Assembly (NCBI RefSeq): GCF_020080835.1
Contig: NC_058161.1
Span: 13,821,103-13,885,102 of the forward strand
From: Cotesia glomerata
Lineage: Eukaryota > Arthropoda > Insecta > Hymenoptera > Braconidae
Direction of reading: 5' to 3'
Length of the DNA stretch: 64,000 bases
Below, in pieces: positions 23,544 through 37,450 of this stretch (position 1 is its first letter; each line of letters starts with the position of its first letter). Below the pieces are notes generated by a model. The model was not told where the DNA came from. It made no database searches and worked only from the letters and a program-made list of their open reading frames with translations. The position numbers were made by a program, and so were the translations under genes.

Positions 23544-26173
23544 TCTTCTCGTCTCGGGCTCCTCTTTGTCATGAGCTGACCAACTTGTCCCAAATGTCAA
23601 CTCACAAAAAAATAATCGAGTTTTTTTGTAAGAAAAACCGCAAAAATGAATTAAACTAGGTAAAAGGAGAGCAGTGGGTGGAATGCTGCCGGAAATTGCA
23701 GTCTATTGTTGCCCCTACAATTTACTTACCATTCAGCTTTCAACCTCTCATCCTCTTTAAACTCTCTCGGAGCTCATCTGACTCTTGTCATCCTTGTAAT
23801 TCGACTTCCACTGTAAGAAACTCTTTGACAGACTTTTAATCACTAAAACTAGAAGGATTAATTTTAGATAGATGACGCTGGTGATAACGTTTTTTTAAAA
23901 TAACTTTTTAACTATTGGTTTTATCTAAAAATACTTTAGATAAATGTTTTAGAAAATTTTATTTTCTACAAAAAATATATCTTAGCATTTTTTTAAATTC
24001 TTTATATTTAAGCTGTAAATTAAAAAAATTTTGATTTTGAAATTTACGGGGGAGATATTGAGTTTAGGAGATAATTATAGGATCAAAATAGTAGATTAGG
24101 AAATTTCCTACAAAAAACGTATTTGTACTTCATTCCTATCTTCAATATTTTAGGAGTTATCTTAAATTAATTAGTGATAACTCAATAAAAACTACAAAAT
24201 GGTTATTTGTTGTGATATAAGTGGCGATAACTCCTAAAATATTGATTTTAGGAGAAAATTATAGGATCAACATTGTAGCTTAGGAAATTTCCTACAAAAA
24301 ACGTCTTTGTACTTCAACTCTATTTTTAATATTTTAGGAGATATGGAGTCCTAAATCGTGCGTAGGAGTGCGTGACTACGCACTATAATGATGGCGATAA
24401 CTCCTAAAATATTGATTTTAGGAAGAAATTATAAAAGACCATAATTGTAGCTTCAGAAATTTCCTATGAATAATATCTGTGTACTTCATCCCTATCTTCA
24501 ATATTTTAGGAGTTATCATACTTTGAATAGTGATAACCCGTTGAAATCTGTAATATCATGTTAAAATAGTGATAACTCCTAAAATATCAATTTTAGGAAA
24601 AAATTATGAGACTAAAATTGTAGCTTAGGAAATTTCCTATAAAAAATGTATTCGTACTTCACCTCTATCTTCAATATTTTAGGAGTTATCGTCACTTAAA
24701 TAGTGATAACCTCCAAAAAAAATACAAAATCCTCGTCAGTTTAAATATAGCCATAACTCCTAAAATATTAACTTTATAAAAAAATCATAAGATACCAAAA
24801 TTATTTAAAATTAAATTTCCTACAGCTTTTGTCTTAACAATTTTTCCATAATTCCACTAATTTAAATTTAAATTAAAAACCCAAAAAATTAGGTTAACAA
24901 TAAAAAATTAATAATGATAATAATTATCGGATATTAGTATTGATTATTATTATCTGACGATTATCGACAATTTCCATGTCAAATGAACTATTCTATTTCC
25001 GGAAGTTGATCCGCGGAATTTAGTATAATTAAAATAAAGAGAAGGGAGAGAAGTAATTCAAACTATTGCAATCTCCTGCGGAATTTAATTTTCTAATTCC
25101 TAAAATTCAATTTTAAATTTAAAAAAATTAACCTTTTGACTTTTAACTTGTTAAAAATTTCAATCAATATTTATTGGTGCATAGAGTGGTTTTTATACAC
25201 TATTTACGTTCAATTTAATCCGGATAGTGGACAAGTGGCTCGGATAATTCTGTTATCAAATAATCTGCGGTCATTTTATAAAAATTTTTCCGCGGAAAAT
25301 TGCTCTAAAACGGTGACAATTTAGAGTACAGAGGAGAAGAGTGGGGGAAGCGCGAGTCCCGGCGCCGGAAATGATAGCTTGTGATCCAGTGATGCGATTA
25401 GACGGTCTTTATAACCCTCGATATAAACTGGATACTTTAGCAGGCCATCATCATTATTTACACACTTGGATCTGTATATTAATGTCATTATGTTATCAAC
25501 GCTCCTATTATTTATTGTTTCATTTTATCAGCGGGATACAAAGGATTTATTTAGTTTTTAGATAGTACTCACTATGCAGAGACTGCTTTTTAGTTTTATT
25601 TTATTTTATACATTTTTTTTAGATATTAAATAACGATTTTAGGGGTTATGTTCGAGTTCTGTTTAAGTTAGGATAACTCCTAAAATATTGAAGATAGAAG
25701 TGAAGTACTTAAACGTTTTATATAGGAAATTTCCTAAGCTACAATTGTGGTATCTTATAAATTTCTCCTAAAATCAATATTTTAGGAGTTATGACCATTT
25801 TTATTGGCAAAAGGTATTGATTTTTAATTTTTGTCGAGTTATTACTTTAAATTACGATAACTCCTAAAATATTGAAGATAGAAGTGAAGTACTCAAACGT
25901 TTTATGTAGGAAATTTTCTAAGCTACAATTTTAGTTTCAAATAAATTTTTCCTAAAATCAATATTTTAGAAGTTATGAACGTTTTTAATATTAACGTGTA
26001 ATTTTGTATATTTTAATGAATTATCACTAATTAAGTTAGGATAACTCCTAAAATATTGAAGATAGAAATGAAGTGCAAAGACAATTTTTGTAGAAAATTT
26101 TCTTAGCTACAATTTTGGTACCTGATAATTTTCTTCTAAAATCAATATTTTAAGAGTTATCACCATTATTATA

Positions 26174-26193
26174 GTGCGTAGTTAACTACGCAC
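26174..26193. repeat. Perfect 20-bp palindrome in a family D spacer
   Basis: GTGCGTAGTTAACTACGCAC, identical to its own reverse complement and repeated exactly at 30584-30603. Confidence 0.85.
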
Positions 26194-27563
26194 TCCTACG
26201 CACAATTTAGGACTCCATATCTCTTAAAATATTGAAGATAAAAATGAAGTACTAAAACATTTTTTGTAGGAAAATTTCTAAGCTACAATTTTGGTATCTG
26301 ATAATTTTCTCCTAAAATCAATATTTTAGGAGTTATCGCCAATTTTATAACTACAACCAAAAAAAACGCGGTAATTTTTACCTCGCTCCTAAAGTTCGTC
26401 CTATATATAAAAAATTTTGCATGGTAAAAATTACTAAGCACAAAAAAAATTTTTTTTTCACTCCTAAAAAAAAAGCTAATTAAATATCGACTTGTCTGTA
26501 AATTGTAGCAATAAAAGTAAGACATTGGAATGCAATAATGTAAGCACGGAGCGCACAATATCGCAGGTGCAATATTAATCTCTTGAATAATTCATCGAAT
26601 AATTCCGGATGCCAGTGCAACCGGAAGTGTCCCTGAGCCTCAGTAGCGCGATATTTTATCGCAAATTAACTTCGCTTTGGTTAAATTCAAAAAAAAAATT
26701 AATAAATTTTCAATAATATATAATTGAATAATTGTTTATTATTTTTTATTTTTGCGTTGCAAAAAAGAAGCGAGCGGAAAAATGTGTGACCCTTTGATGC
26801 GAGTCACTGGAAAGCCAAACGACCCGAGGGAATGATAAAAGCTCTTTTGTACCGTGGACAGCCCGGGAACCGCCGGAAGCCTTTGGAAACTCATTACAGC
26901 TGTAGTTTGGTGTGCACTCTCTGAATACCGATTCTTTTCGTGTGTGTTCTCTAGGAGCGTACCCGATGAAGATTATGTTTATTTAATAATCTTTATTGTC
27001 TTGTCCTGTTTTATTTATATTTATAAAATTTTTTAATGAAATGGAACTTTGTTACTATAAAAGTGGTGATAACTCCTAAAATACTGATTTTAGGAGAAAA
27101 TTATAAGAAAACTAAAATTGTAGCTTAGGAAATTATCTACAAAAATGTTTAGATACTTCACTTCTAACTTCAATATTTTAGGAGATATAGAAACTTAAAG
27201 AGTGATTAGATAAAAAAAATTGAAATTTTTTATTTAGTTGTGAAAGTGGTGATAACTCCTAAAATATTGATTTTAGGAGAAAATTATAAGAAAAGAAAAT
27301 GATAGCTTAGAAAATTTTCTACAAACAATGTTTTAGTACTTCAACTCTATCTTCAATATTTTAGGAGTTATCGTCACTTAAATGGTGATAACAAACAAAA
27401 GATGTAATGTCATTGTCCAGTTGCTACAAAAATGGTGATAACTCCTAAAATATCAATTTTAGGAAAAAATTATGAGACCAAAATTGTAGCTTAGAAAATT
27501 TTCTACAAAAAACGTCTTTGTACTTCAACTCTATCTTCAATATTTTAGGAGTTATCGTCACCT

Positions 27564-27579
27564 AAATAGTGATAACGAA
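27564..27579. repeat. Left target-site duplication of the SINE
   Basis: AAATAGTGATAACGAA, identical to 28045-28060. Confidence 0.9.
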
Positions 27580-28044
27580 GCGGCATGATGGCCGAGTGGA
27601 CTAAGTCATTATCCCGTTAGTTCGTTCGTGCATCTTGTCGTGAGGCGAGGGTTCGATCCCCGACGGTTGTTCGAATAGTTCCAACACCAACCGTCGGAGA
27701 TCGCTCCGGTAGCCGACTGTACTGGCATGGGTTTTCTCTGTGGTTTCTCCATCGCCACTATTCCAACAACCGATAGAAAGGGGTGAGGAATAGGGTAAAT
27801 ACAGTACAGAAAGCACAAGTCGGTCCATAGCCGCATTGGAATGAAATTATATGTGCGAAAATTATATGTTGATTATAAAAAGTGGAGAACATGTTGATAA
27901 TAAAAAGTGGAGAACATGTTGATTATAAAAAGAGTGGAGAATATGTTGATAAAAAAAGGGGTGGAAAATTGTGGTGATAATATAGAAGGGAAAGTAACCT
28001 TGTAAAAACCAGAAAACGGTGTACAATTAAAACTCAAAATAAAT
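27580..28044 (+). mobile_element. tRNA-derived SINE with 16-bp target-site duplication
   Basis: Box A TGGCCGAGTGG at 27589-27599 and box B GGTTCGATCCC at 27650-27660 are those of a Leu/Ser-type tRNA. A non-tRNA body follows with GGTTTTCTCTGTGGTTTCTC and GGGTAAATACAGTAC, then a tail of three to four units of the type GTTGATTATAAAAAGTGGAG. A perfect 16-bp direct repeat AAATAGTGATAACGAA flanks it (27564-27579 and 28045-28060). It sits inside a family D run, so it inserted after that run existed. Confidence 0.9.
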
Positions 28045-28060
28045 AAATAGTGATAACGAA
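28045..28060. repeat. Right target-site duplication of the SINE
   Basis: AAATAGTGATAACGAA, identical to 27564-27579. Confidence 0.9.
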
Positions 28061-30583
28061 CATAAGATATGATGAAATTGTCCAGTTGCTATAAAAATGG
28101 TGATAACTCCTAAAATATTGATTTTACGAAAAAATTATAAGAAACTAAAATTAAAGCTGAGAAAATTTCCTATAGATAATGTTTTTGTACTTCAGGTCTA
28201 TTTTCAATATTTTAGGAGATATAAGAACTTTAGGAGTGACTAGATAATGGAAAATAGAAACTTCTTATTTAGTTACTATAAGAATGGCGATAACTCCTAA
28301 GATATTAATTTTAGAGAAAATGTATACGAGACCGAAATTCTAGCTTAGAAAATTTCCTACCAAAAGCCTTCTTATACTATGGGGTTATCTCCAATATTTT
28401 AGGAGTTATCGTCACTTATATGGTCGTAAGATGACATAAAATGTGATGTAATTATCCAGTTACTATAAAAATGGTGATAACTCCTAAAATATTGATTTTA
28501 GGAGAAAATTACAAGACTAAAATTATAGCTTAGGAGATTTCCTACAAAAAACGTCTGTGTACTTCAACTCTATCTTTTATATTTTAGGAGTTATCGTCCC
28601 TTAAATAGTGATAACACAAAATAAAGTACAAAATCATTATCTAATGACAATAAAAATAGCTATAACTCCTAAAATATTGATTTTAGGAGAAAATTATAAG
28701 AAATCAAAATTGTAGCTTAAAAAATTTCCTACAAAAAATGTTTCAGTACTTTATCTCTATCTTCAATATTTTAGGAGTTATCACCACTTTTATAGTGATA
28801 ACTCATTAACAACTTCCATATCTTTACCTAATCAGTATTAAAATGCGATAACTCCTAAAATATCAATTTTAGGATAAAATCATAACCCAAAATTGAAGCT
28901 TCAAAAATTTTTTTTCAAAAATTTTTGTTAAGATTTTCTTGGCAAAATCTGCAAAACCCAAAACAGCAATTAAAAACCTGGATTAATCGTTTCAATTAAC
29001 ATTTAGATTCAGCACGACAATGACCCTTGAGGCTTATATATATTTTTTTTCTATTTTCTATTTGTCCCTTTTTTTATTTCTCGTTCTCTCTTGTGAATTT
29101 TCACTCCGCCGGCGATACCAAGCGATAATCGAATTTTTGTGACCTGGATTCCCAGCTCTGGTTCGACAGCTTTTATTTCGCCTGCGACGTATCTGCCGCC
29201 CAACAAAAAATCTATTTTATTTTAATCATTAAGATATTTTAATTTATTATTAATAATAATTACTATAATAACAAAAGCAACAGTTAAAATGTTAGAATGT
29301 TAATTAAGATATTTTTCGATAATTTATTACATCCCCGTGCATAATTATTTTCATGTGGGAGGTAAGCAATGAATATTCATGCTACTTGAAATGTAATTTC
29401 GCTTAAATGACGTGTGACGAGCGGCAACTTTCATAACAATTCGCTTCGGTGGATCAAAATAGGAATTCCATGTATTAAATATGGAATTTTAGGAATTCTT
29501 AGATTAATTATCATTTTCAAATTATATACGAGCTTTTATCATTCATTCAAACTTCCTATCGTATTTAAAAACTAGTTGAAGGTTGTAATTGTTAGAAAAT
29601 TTTCCAGGCTACAATTATTGACTCTTATGATTTCTTAAAGTAATTATTTTAGGAGTTATCGTAGTTTTAGCAATAATAAAATTATTAATTTTCTAATTGT
29701 CATATTTTTAAACTAAAGTTCCTATATCTCCTAAAATATTGAAGATAGGTTTAAGATATTAAAATATTTTTTATAGAAAATTTTGTAAGCTATAATTTTG
29801 GTATTTTGTGATTTTTCCCGAAAATCAATATTTTAGGAGTTATCACTATTTTTATAGTAGGTAGATAATTACGCGCTCTTACGCACAAATTAGGCCTCTA
29901 TATCTCCTAAAATATTGAATATAGAAATGAAGTAAAAGGACGTTTTTGGTAGGAAATTTCTTAAGCTACAATATTAGTCTCCTATGATGTTTTCCTAAAT
30001 TCAATATTTTAGGAGTTATCGCTACTTATATAGTGACTAGACTATGCATTTGCATTTTTGGTTCTATCACTATTAAAGTTCCTATAACTCTTAAAATACT
30101 GAAGTTAGACGTACAAAACAAAAACATTTATTTTAGGAAATTTTATAAGCTACAGTTTTGGTTTTTTTTAATTTTCTCCTAAAATCAATATTTTAGGAAT
30201 TATCATCACTTTTATAGTAACTGGATAATAAATTCGCATCTTTATTGTTTTTACTATTTAAATGACGATAATTCCTAAAATATTGAAGATAGATTTGAAG
30301 TACAAAGACGTTTTTTGTAGGGAATTTTCCAAGCTACAATTTTGATCCTATATTTTTTTCCTGAAATCAATATTTTAGGAGTTATCACCACTTATATTAT
30401 CAATAGATAACCATTTTTTAGTTTTTATTGAGTTATCACTAATTAAGTTAAAATAACTCCTAAAGTATTGAAGATAGAGTTGAAGTACAAAAACATTTTT
30501 TATAGGAAATTTCCTAAGCTACAATTTTGATCCTATAATTTTCTCCTAAAATCAATATTTAAGGAGTTATCTTCATTATTTTA

Positions 30584-30603
30584 GTGCGTAGTTAACTACG
30601 CAC
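30584..30603. repeat. Perfect 20-bp palindrome in a family D spacer, second copy
   Basis: GTGCGTAGTTAACTACGCAC again. Decayed relatives occur near 36120, 36660, 37600, 37780, 38140, 38310 and 38490, always between family D units. Confidence 0.85.
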
Positions 30604-30890
30604 AATTTAGGCCTCTATATCTCCTAAAATATTGAAGATAGAGATGAAGTACAGACATTTTTTGTAGGAAATTTCCTAAGCTACAATTTTCTCCTAAAAT
30701 CAATATTTTAGAAGTTATCGTCACAAAAACAGTGATTTGGCACTGTTGACAAAAACAGCGACTCGAAAAAAAAAGATTAACGATATTAAAAACAGCTCTA
30801 ACTCCTAAAATATTAATTTTAGGAAAAAATCATATGAGACCAAAATTGTAGCTTATAAAATTTCCTATCAACTAAGCTTTTAAAACCATT

Positions 30891-31619
30891 GAGCTTGCAG
30901 CAATTATGGAAGCTAGACACAAAAGCTCGCGATAAAAGAAAGTAAATAAATAATTAAACTAATGCAAACGTGGTTATGACACCGATACTAGTTAGTACTA
31001 ATGATTCTAGCTGTTGAATAGAGTCAGGTTGTTATGACAGCTTTTGATAAACGACGGACATGTCAGTATAACAATAATGATAATCATAGCCAGATAACGA
31101 TCACAATATGTAACGAGGATTATTGTTCAAGAGTGCTGTTTATGTTGCACTGTTAGTGGCTCTGGCATCGAATCCCGAGCTGCGGCTAAGGATGCGCCTG
31201 ATGTTGATGTTGCTGATGATCGTGATATGTTACCGAAGTACCAAACATTAATTTCAATTTGCGAGCTTCCTGGCTTTCACTGTGTGTATATAACAACTCC
31301 TCGGAGTAGATACGGTGTCGTTGAGGATAGTTTCGTGGTTGAGTGTATGGGCTTAGAGATCTCTCAGGCTTTGAGGATTAATTGATTGAGTGGTCAGCCT
31401 TGGGTCAGGATTTCAGGCTACGGCTGTTTTAATGGGTTAAATACTTCAAGACTATCCGGTAGCAAGATAGTAGCCAGTAAAAAGTACTATTTTTCATCAA
31501 GTTCGGGTCTTAAGCCGCAAGCTCGGGGTTTCAGATCATTGTTATTGTATAAGCTTTCGGGTTGTTTGCAAGTTCAAGGGTGTAAGGAAATACGGGAGCT
31601 ATTTTAATATAATTTTACA
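30891..31619. other. No gene recognised; largest unique island in Ace intron 1
   Basis: About 730 bp free of family D copies, GC-richer than its surroundings (ATGATGTTGATGTTGCTGAT near 31200). A 73-codon frame at 31386-31607 starts at a non-ATG codon and has no motif. A possible intronic enhancer by composition and isolation only. Confidence 0.3.
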
Positions 31620-32379
31620 GATTTTGAAGGGTTATCACTATTTAAGTGACGATAACTCCTAAAATACTGTAATTAGAAATGAAGTACTAAGACGTTTTCT
31701 GTAGGAAATTTTCTAAGCTACAATTTTGGTCTTTTATAATTTTCTCCTAAAATCAATATTTAAGGAGTTATAGACGTTTTTATTGTCAATATATAACGAT
31801 TTTGGATTTTTTAATGAGTTATCACTAATTAAGTTAGGATAACTCCTATAATATTGGAGATAACCCTATAGTATAAATATATTTTCTGTAGAAAATTTTC
31901 TAAACTACAATTTTGATCTCTTATAATTTCTTTCTAAAAACGATATTTTATGAGTTATAATTATTTTTATTGGCAATAGGTAGTGATTTTTAATTTTTAT
32001 CGTGTTATCACTATTTAAAAGTATAACTCCTAAAACATTGAAAATAGAGGTGAAGTACGAAGATATTTTTTCTAGGAAATTTTCTAAGCTACAATTTTAG
32101 TTAGTTATGATTTTTTCCTAAAATTGATATTTTAGGAGTTATCACCACTTATTTATCAATCGATAATAATTTTGTAGTTTTTATTGAGTTATCACTAATT
32201 AAGTTAAGATAACTCCTAAAATATTGAAGATAGAGTTGAAGTACAAAAAAGTTTTATTTCTTAAATTTCCTAAGCTACAATTTTAGTCTCATACAATTTT
32301 TTCCTAAACTCAATATTTTAGGAGTTATCAGCTTTTTTATGACTCCTATAAAAAATAATAAAAAAATAAGCTCTAAAAA

Positions 32380-34680
32380 ATTCTCGCAAGTCATTAAAAT
32401 CTCGAGTGCAAAAGTTACAATAAACAAACTTGATGAATTCGACAAGTGAGTCAAGTTAAACTTGCAAGCTTTCAGGTTAATTAAAGCATTTCTCCGTAAG
32501 CTCTGGTATTTTTAATATCCCGAGATCCCGTACTTTTCATTGGTACTCGAGCTTTCATGCTAATGAGCTCACGGAGGGTAAGCTTGCGAATATTTTCTGC
32601 ATTGCACAGACAATAATAATAGATAGGTATGAATATTATCGAAATGCCTGAATTATCAAGCGTTTATCGAGCTTACCAATGATTTTAACATTAGCTATTG
32701 ATTCGGTAATTACAGTCTCAAGGCCGAGCTTAATCGATAGCCGTGACGAGCTTAATAATATTTTAATACCGTTAACTATTCAAGCTTTTGCAAGCTTATC
32801 CAAACAATATCAAATTTTAGGTTATATTAATTATTGGTAAAATTTTAATTTTCAACTTGCAAGCTCACTGGTTAAATGACATCAAATCCCGCAAGCTCGG
32901 GTATTTAAATGTTCCTTGGAGTGTCTTCTTCAAATACATACCGAGCTTTTAACATTGCAAGTCCCTTCACTGGAAGCTTGCAGCTCAAAGATAAAAAATC
33001 GGAAATTTATCGTAAATTGATAATTGCTTGTTGCGAAGGATTTGACGTAATATTTCTTATGGTTGAGTTTGTAAAAAAAAAGCTTGAAGAGAGCTTTGGG
33101 AAAAAGCGTAAAATCGTAAAAGGGGAAAAAAAGTTAATTCGTGTGACGGAGAAAATTGTTTCTCCAACTTTCTATTTATCTCAATCCTCTTATCTGGCAA
33201 GACTGGGGTTGATTATGTTCTCGGTTGTATGTTGTAAGTTTTGTCTACGTCTCAGACTATTTTCTAACATCTTCAATGTCTTTTCTTCTTAACAGTAAAT
33301 ACTACGAGTTTGAAAGAAACTCAACTTCTAGTGATGCAATTTCAACTACTGTCATGAAACTTTTGATATAAAAAAAATCTTTTTCCTAATTTTCAATTTT
33401 TATCTTGCAAGCTTTCACGCTAGATATTTTTAAATCGTAAAAGCTCTTAGGTTTTTGGAAACCACTGACCTCGATCTACAAAACATTCATCGAGCTTGCA
33501 ATCAAATGTCATTTTTTAACCCAAAGCTTTCAAGCTAAAACAACAATTATTATAGTCATAAAACTCTAAAAAAAATCATTTTCTTTAATTTTTAATTTTT
33601 TTTAAATTTTTATTTTTGTTTTTTTATTTTTTTTAAATTTTAATTTTTGTTTTTTTAAATTTTCATTTTCATTTTTTTTTATTTTTAAGCTTGCAAGCTC
33701 ACCAATCGCGAAAGCTCACAATTTTGTAAAAACTACAAACCATAAGCCACAATATAAATATTGAGCTTTTGATCTTAATCTTCTATTTCGCAAAGCGTTT
33801 GCAAGTTGAAAAAAACTCACAATATTTATAAAACTAAAGAAATCATTTTTCTGAAACTTTTTTTTTTTAATTTTTTTAATTTTTAGCTTGCAAGGTTTCA
33901 CAGTAGATACATTTAAAAGGTAAAAGCTCTTAATTTTTTGAAATCTACTGACCTCGATACATCAAATAGACGTTGAGCTTGCGACAAAATGTAATTTTTT
34001 AACCTAGAGCTTGCAAGCTAAAACAAAAATTCATTGCAACAGTCATAAAACTATAAAAATATTTTTTTTTTTATTTTTTCATAATTTTATTTTTGCAAGC
34101 TTTCAGCCTGAAAGCTCACCAATCGCGAAAGCTCACAATTTTTTAGAATCTTTAAACTATCGGCTACAAAATACATATCGAGCTTTTGATCTAGCTCTTA
34201 AATTTCACCTCGAGCTTGCAAGTTGTAATTACCAAGTAAAATTTACTCACGTAAAATTGACAGAATTAATTGTTCACTCTTGGATAAAAAGCTCTCGGGG
34301 AGTTAATTATGAAAACTGTGAACGTGAAGGGAATAAAAAAGCTCTGGTAAGACGTACAAAATGTCGGAGAGAAGCAGAGGGTCAGGTAAATTGGTGCGGT
34401 ACCTGAGCAAAAAGAAAAGAGAGTTTGCAAGCTTTTAGGCTATTTGATGGTTTATCTAGCAAGCTTTTACCTATTCCTCCACTTGTGAGTCAAGCTCTTA
34501 CTAAAAGCTCAAATATATTTTTACATTCTACTAACTTCGATACAAGAAGTTCAGAACTGAGCTTTTGACCTCTGGTAGCTCGATATTTCGTTCTATCAGC
34601 GCTGTGGTTAAGGTATAGTCACTTTGACCTGCAAGCTTTCAATAAAGCTTATTTCTTCCTAAAAGCTCCGGGGAATTATG
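32380..34680. repeat. AAGCTTGCAAGCT-rich region with a roughly 440-bp partial duplication
   Basis: AGCTTGCAAGCT, GAGCTT and CTTGCAAGC recur throughout. CACCAATCGCGAAAGCTCAC at about 33700 recurs at 34116, and CCTCGATACATCAAATAGAC-type sequence at about 33470 recurs near 33950, so part is duplicated in tandem. Open frames of 127 and 131 codons here contain the same repeat-derived NTYRAF word and are not called genes. Confidence 0.6.
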
Positions 34681-35370
34681 ATTTTCATATTTTGTAGAAA
34701 ACTCTTTATATCTTCTAAAATATTGAAGATAGAAGTGAAGTACCAAACGTTTTTTGTATAAAATTTTCCAAGCTACAAATTTGGTTTTATAAAACTTTTT
34801 CCTAAAATCAATATGTTAGGAGTTATAGCTTATTTTATAGTGCGTAGGTAACTAAGCACTCCTACGCACGATTTAGGGCTCCATATCTTCTTAAATATTG
34901 AAGGTAGAATTGAAGTACTCGAAGGTTTACCGTAGGAAATTTTCTAAGCTACAATTTTTGTTTCATATAATTTTCTTCTAAAATCAATATTTTAGGAGTT
35001 ATCGCCACTTTTATATTACCTAAATTAAACATTTCAATTTTTTTATTTAATTACTCCTAAAGTTCCTATATCTCCTAAAATATTGAAATTAGAGTTGAAA
35101 TACTAGAATTTTTTTTGTAGGAAATTTTTTAAGCTACAAATTTGGTCCTATAAAACTTCTTCCTAAAATCAATATTTTAGGAGTTATCGCCATTTTTATA
35201 GTGCGTAACTACGAATTTTTACGCACAATTGAAGCATCTATATCTTCTAAAATATTGAAGTTAGAAATGAAGTACAAGGACATTTTTTGTAGGAAACTTT
35301 TTAAGCTACAATTTTAGTCTTATAAATTTTTCCTAAAATCAATATTTTAGGAGTTATAGCCAATTTTATA

Positions 35371-35984
35371 GTACCTTACTCAGCCATTAACTATTTATAC
35401 TGTCAATCCACCTATAAGTTTTTACTGGATATAAATATTACATGATCTAGGAGCAGTAAAACCAAAATCACTTATTTATGGGTTTTGCAATTAAATTTAT
35501 CTCGTAAAACGAGAAATGTACAGACCTTAAATAAATAGTTTTTGAGAGTGAAAATGGGTGATTGCTTTCCGAGAATCCATTAAAAATCACTAAAACACGA
35601 GATACATAAAAACATAAAGATAAAAAATAATTAATAGTTGTGTGAAAAAAAAAATAAAAACAAAAAAAGGTGGATGATATATAATTTGAAGGGAAAGAAA
35701 GTCCAGCGCACACAACGGAAGTGTTAGAGGTAGCCAACAAGTTGCTAGTGTCGAATCGATAGAGGCTGGTGAGCCTGGGGGTACTATGTAGGCAGGTGAG
35801 AAGGTCGTGCCTCCCGGTTTTACCCTCACTCTACTAGACGTGGCCATCATCCCCTGCCAGTATACACCGATATCAGCTGAAACTTTACTGGGCTTATTGT
35901 GCTTGAAAAAAAATTTAATTCGTAAATATATTTACGAGATTATAATTTTTTAATGAATTGTTACAATTATTGGAGTAAAAATGG
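35371..35984. other. No gene recognised; GC-rich core at 35.70-35.87 kb
   Basis: The core contains GTACTATGTAGGCAGGTGAG and GTGCCTCCCGGTTTTACCCT-type sequence. Minus-strand frames of 86 and 90 codons cross it without recognisable motifs. Confidence 0.3.
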
Positions 35985-36799
35985 TGATAACTCCTAAAAT
36001 ATTGATTTTAGGAACAAATTTTATAGGACAAAAATTGTAGCTTAAAAAATTTACTACAAAAAACCTCTTAGTATTTCATTTCTATCTTCAATATTTTAGG
36101 AGATATAAAGACCTAAATTGTGCGTAGTAGTGCGTAGATAACTACGCACTATAATAATGACTATAACTTTTAAAATATTGATTTTAGGAGAAAATTGTAA
36201 AAAAAAAAATTGTAGCTTAGGAAATTTTCTACGAAAATTGTTTTAGTACTTCAACTCTATTTTCAATATTTTAGGAGATATTGTATTTTTTATTGTGCAT
36301 AGTAGTGCGTAGATGACTAAGCACTATAGAAATAGCTTTAACTCCTAAAATATTGATTTTAGGAAAAAATCATAAGAGAACAAAATTGTAGCTTAAGAAA
36401 TTTCCTACAAAAAACTTCCTAGTACTTTAACTCTATCTTAAATACTTTAGGAGATTTGGTAACCTAAATTATGTGTAAGAGTGCGTAGTTATCCACGCAT
36501 CATAATAAAGGCAATAACTCCTGAAATACTAATTTTAGGAAAAAATCATGACAAAAATTGTAGCTTAGGAAATTTCCTACAAAAAATCTCTTAGTACTTC
36601 ATTTCTATCTTCAATATTTTAGGAGATATTTACTATTTTGTTGTGCGTACTAGTGTGTAGTTAACTACGCACTTTAATAAAAGCGATAACTCTTAAACTA
36701 TTGCTTTTAGAAAAAAATATTAAGAGACTAAAATTGTAGCTTAATTAATTTTCTACAAAAAACGTTTGTGTCATTTTCTTCTATCTGGAATATTTAAGG

Positions 36800-37450
36800 A
36801 GGTATGAAGAGTTATTTCACATTTACATCAAAACTCATATTCAATTATTCGTTTTTCATAAAAAAAAGGTAGTTATAAATTCTAATGAGCACTAAATTGC
36901 GATGCATCAGCATACTTATAAATAAAACGATAAAAAAATCTGTATAATACACCGAGAAGCATGAAAACAGACATTAAACAGACAATGCGCTGAAACAGAG
37001 CCTCCATATATTCACAATAAAATTTTTCAGCTCTGCGAGGTTAAATAAAAAGTAAAAAAAAATAAAGAAATGAAACATTTTTTATCCGATCCGTTCCGCA
37101 GATGCAATAAAAAAAACACGAGAAAAAGTCTTTTGATACACGAGTACACGGGCGGTGACGGGCGAGGGTAGAAGAATAGAGGGAGGGTAAGTGTGCATGT
37201 GTGTACGGAATGTACTCGCGTTTTTTTATCAACATTTACAAATGATGGCATTAAAGTTGTCGAGTAATTTCCAGCGACAACATTTTTTTTCCATCATAGA
37301 ATTATTTACAGCGAAAGCGTCATCGATCCGGCCTCGCTCTACGCTTATTTATTTTTTTTTCAACGCTAGTGATAATGATAATTATTATTATTATCATGGA
37401 TATTATAAATTTAGAGAGAAAAGAACTATTTTTGGGATTATGGAATTAGG
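36800..37450. other. No gene recognised
   Basis: Unique island between two plus-oriented family D runs. The frames here overlap one another on both strands and look like chance. Confidence 0.35.

Noticed and set aside
27601..27836. Two overlapping 75-codon minus-strand frames
   Set aside because: They run through the body of the SINE.
32909..33292. 127-codon frame, and 131 codons at 34011-34406
   Set aside because: Both lie in the AAGCTTGCAAGCT repeat region and share a repeat-derived NTYRAF word.
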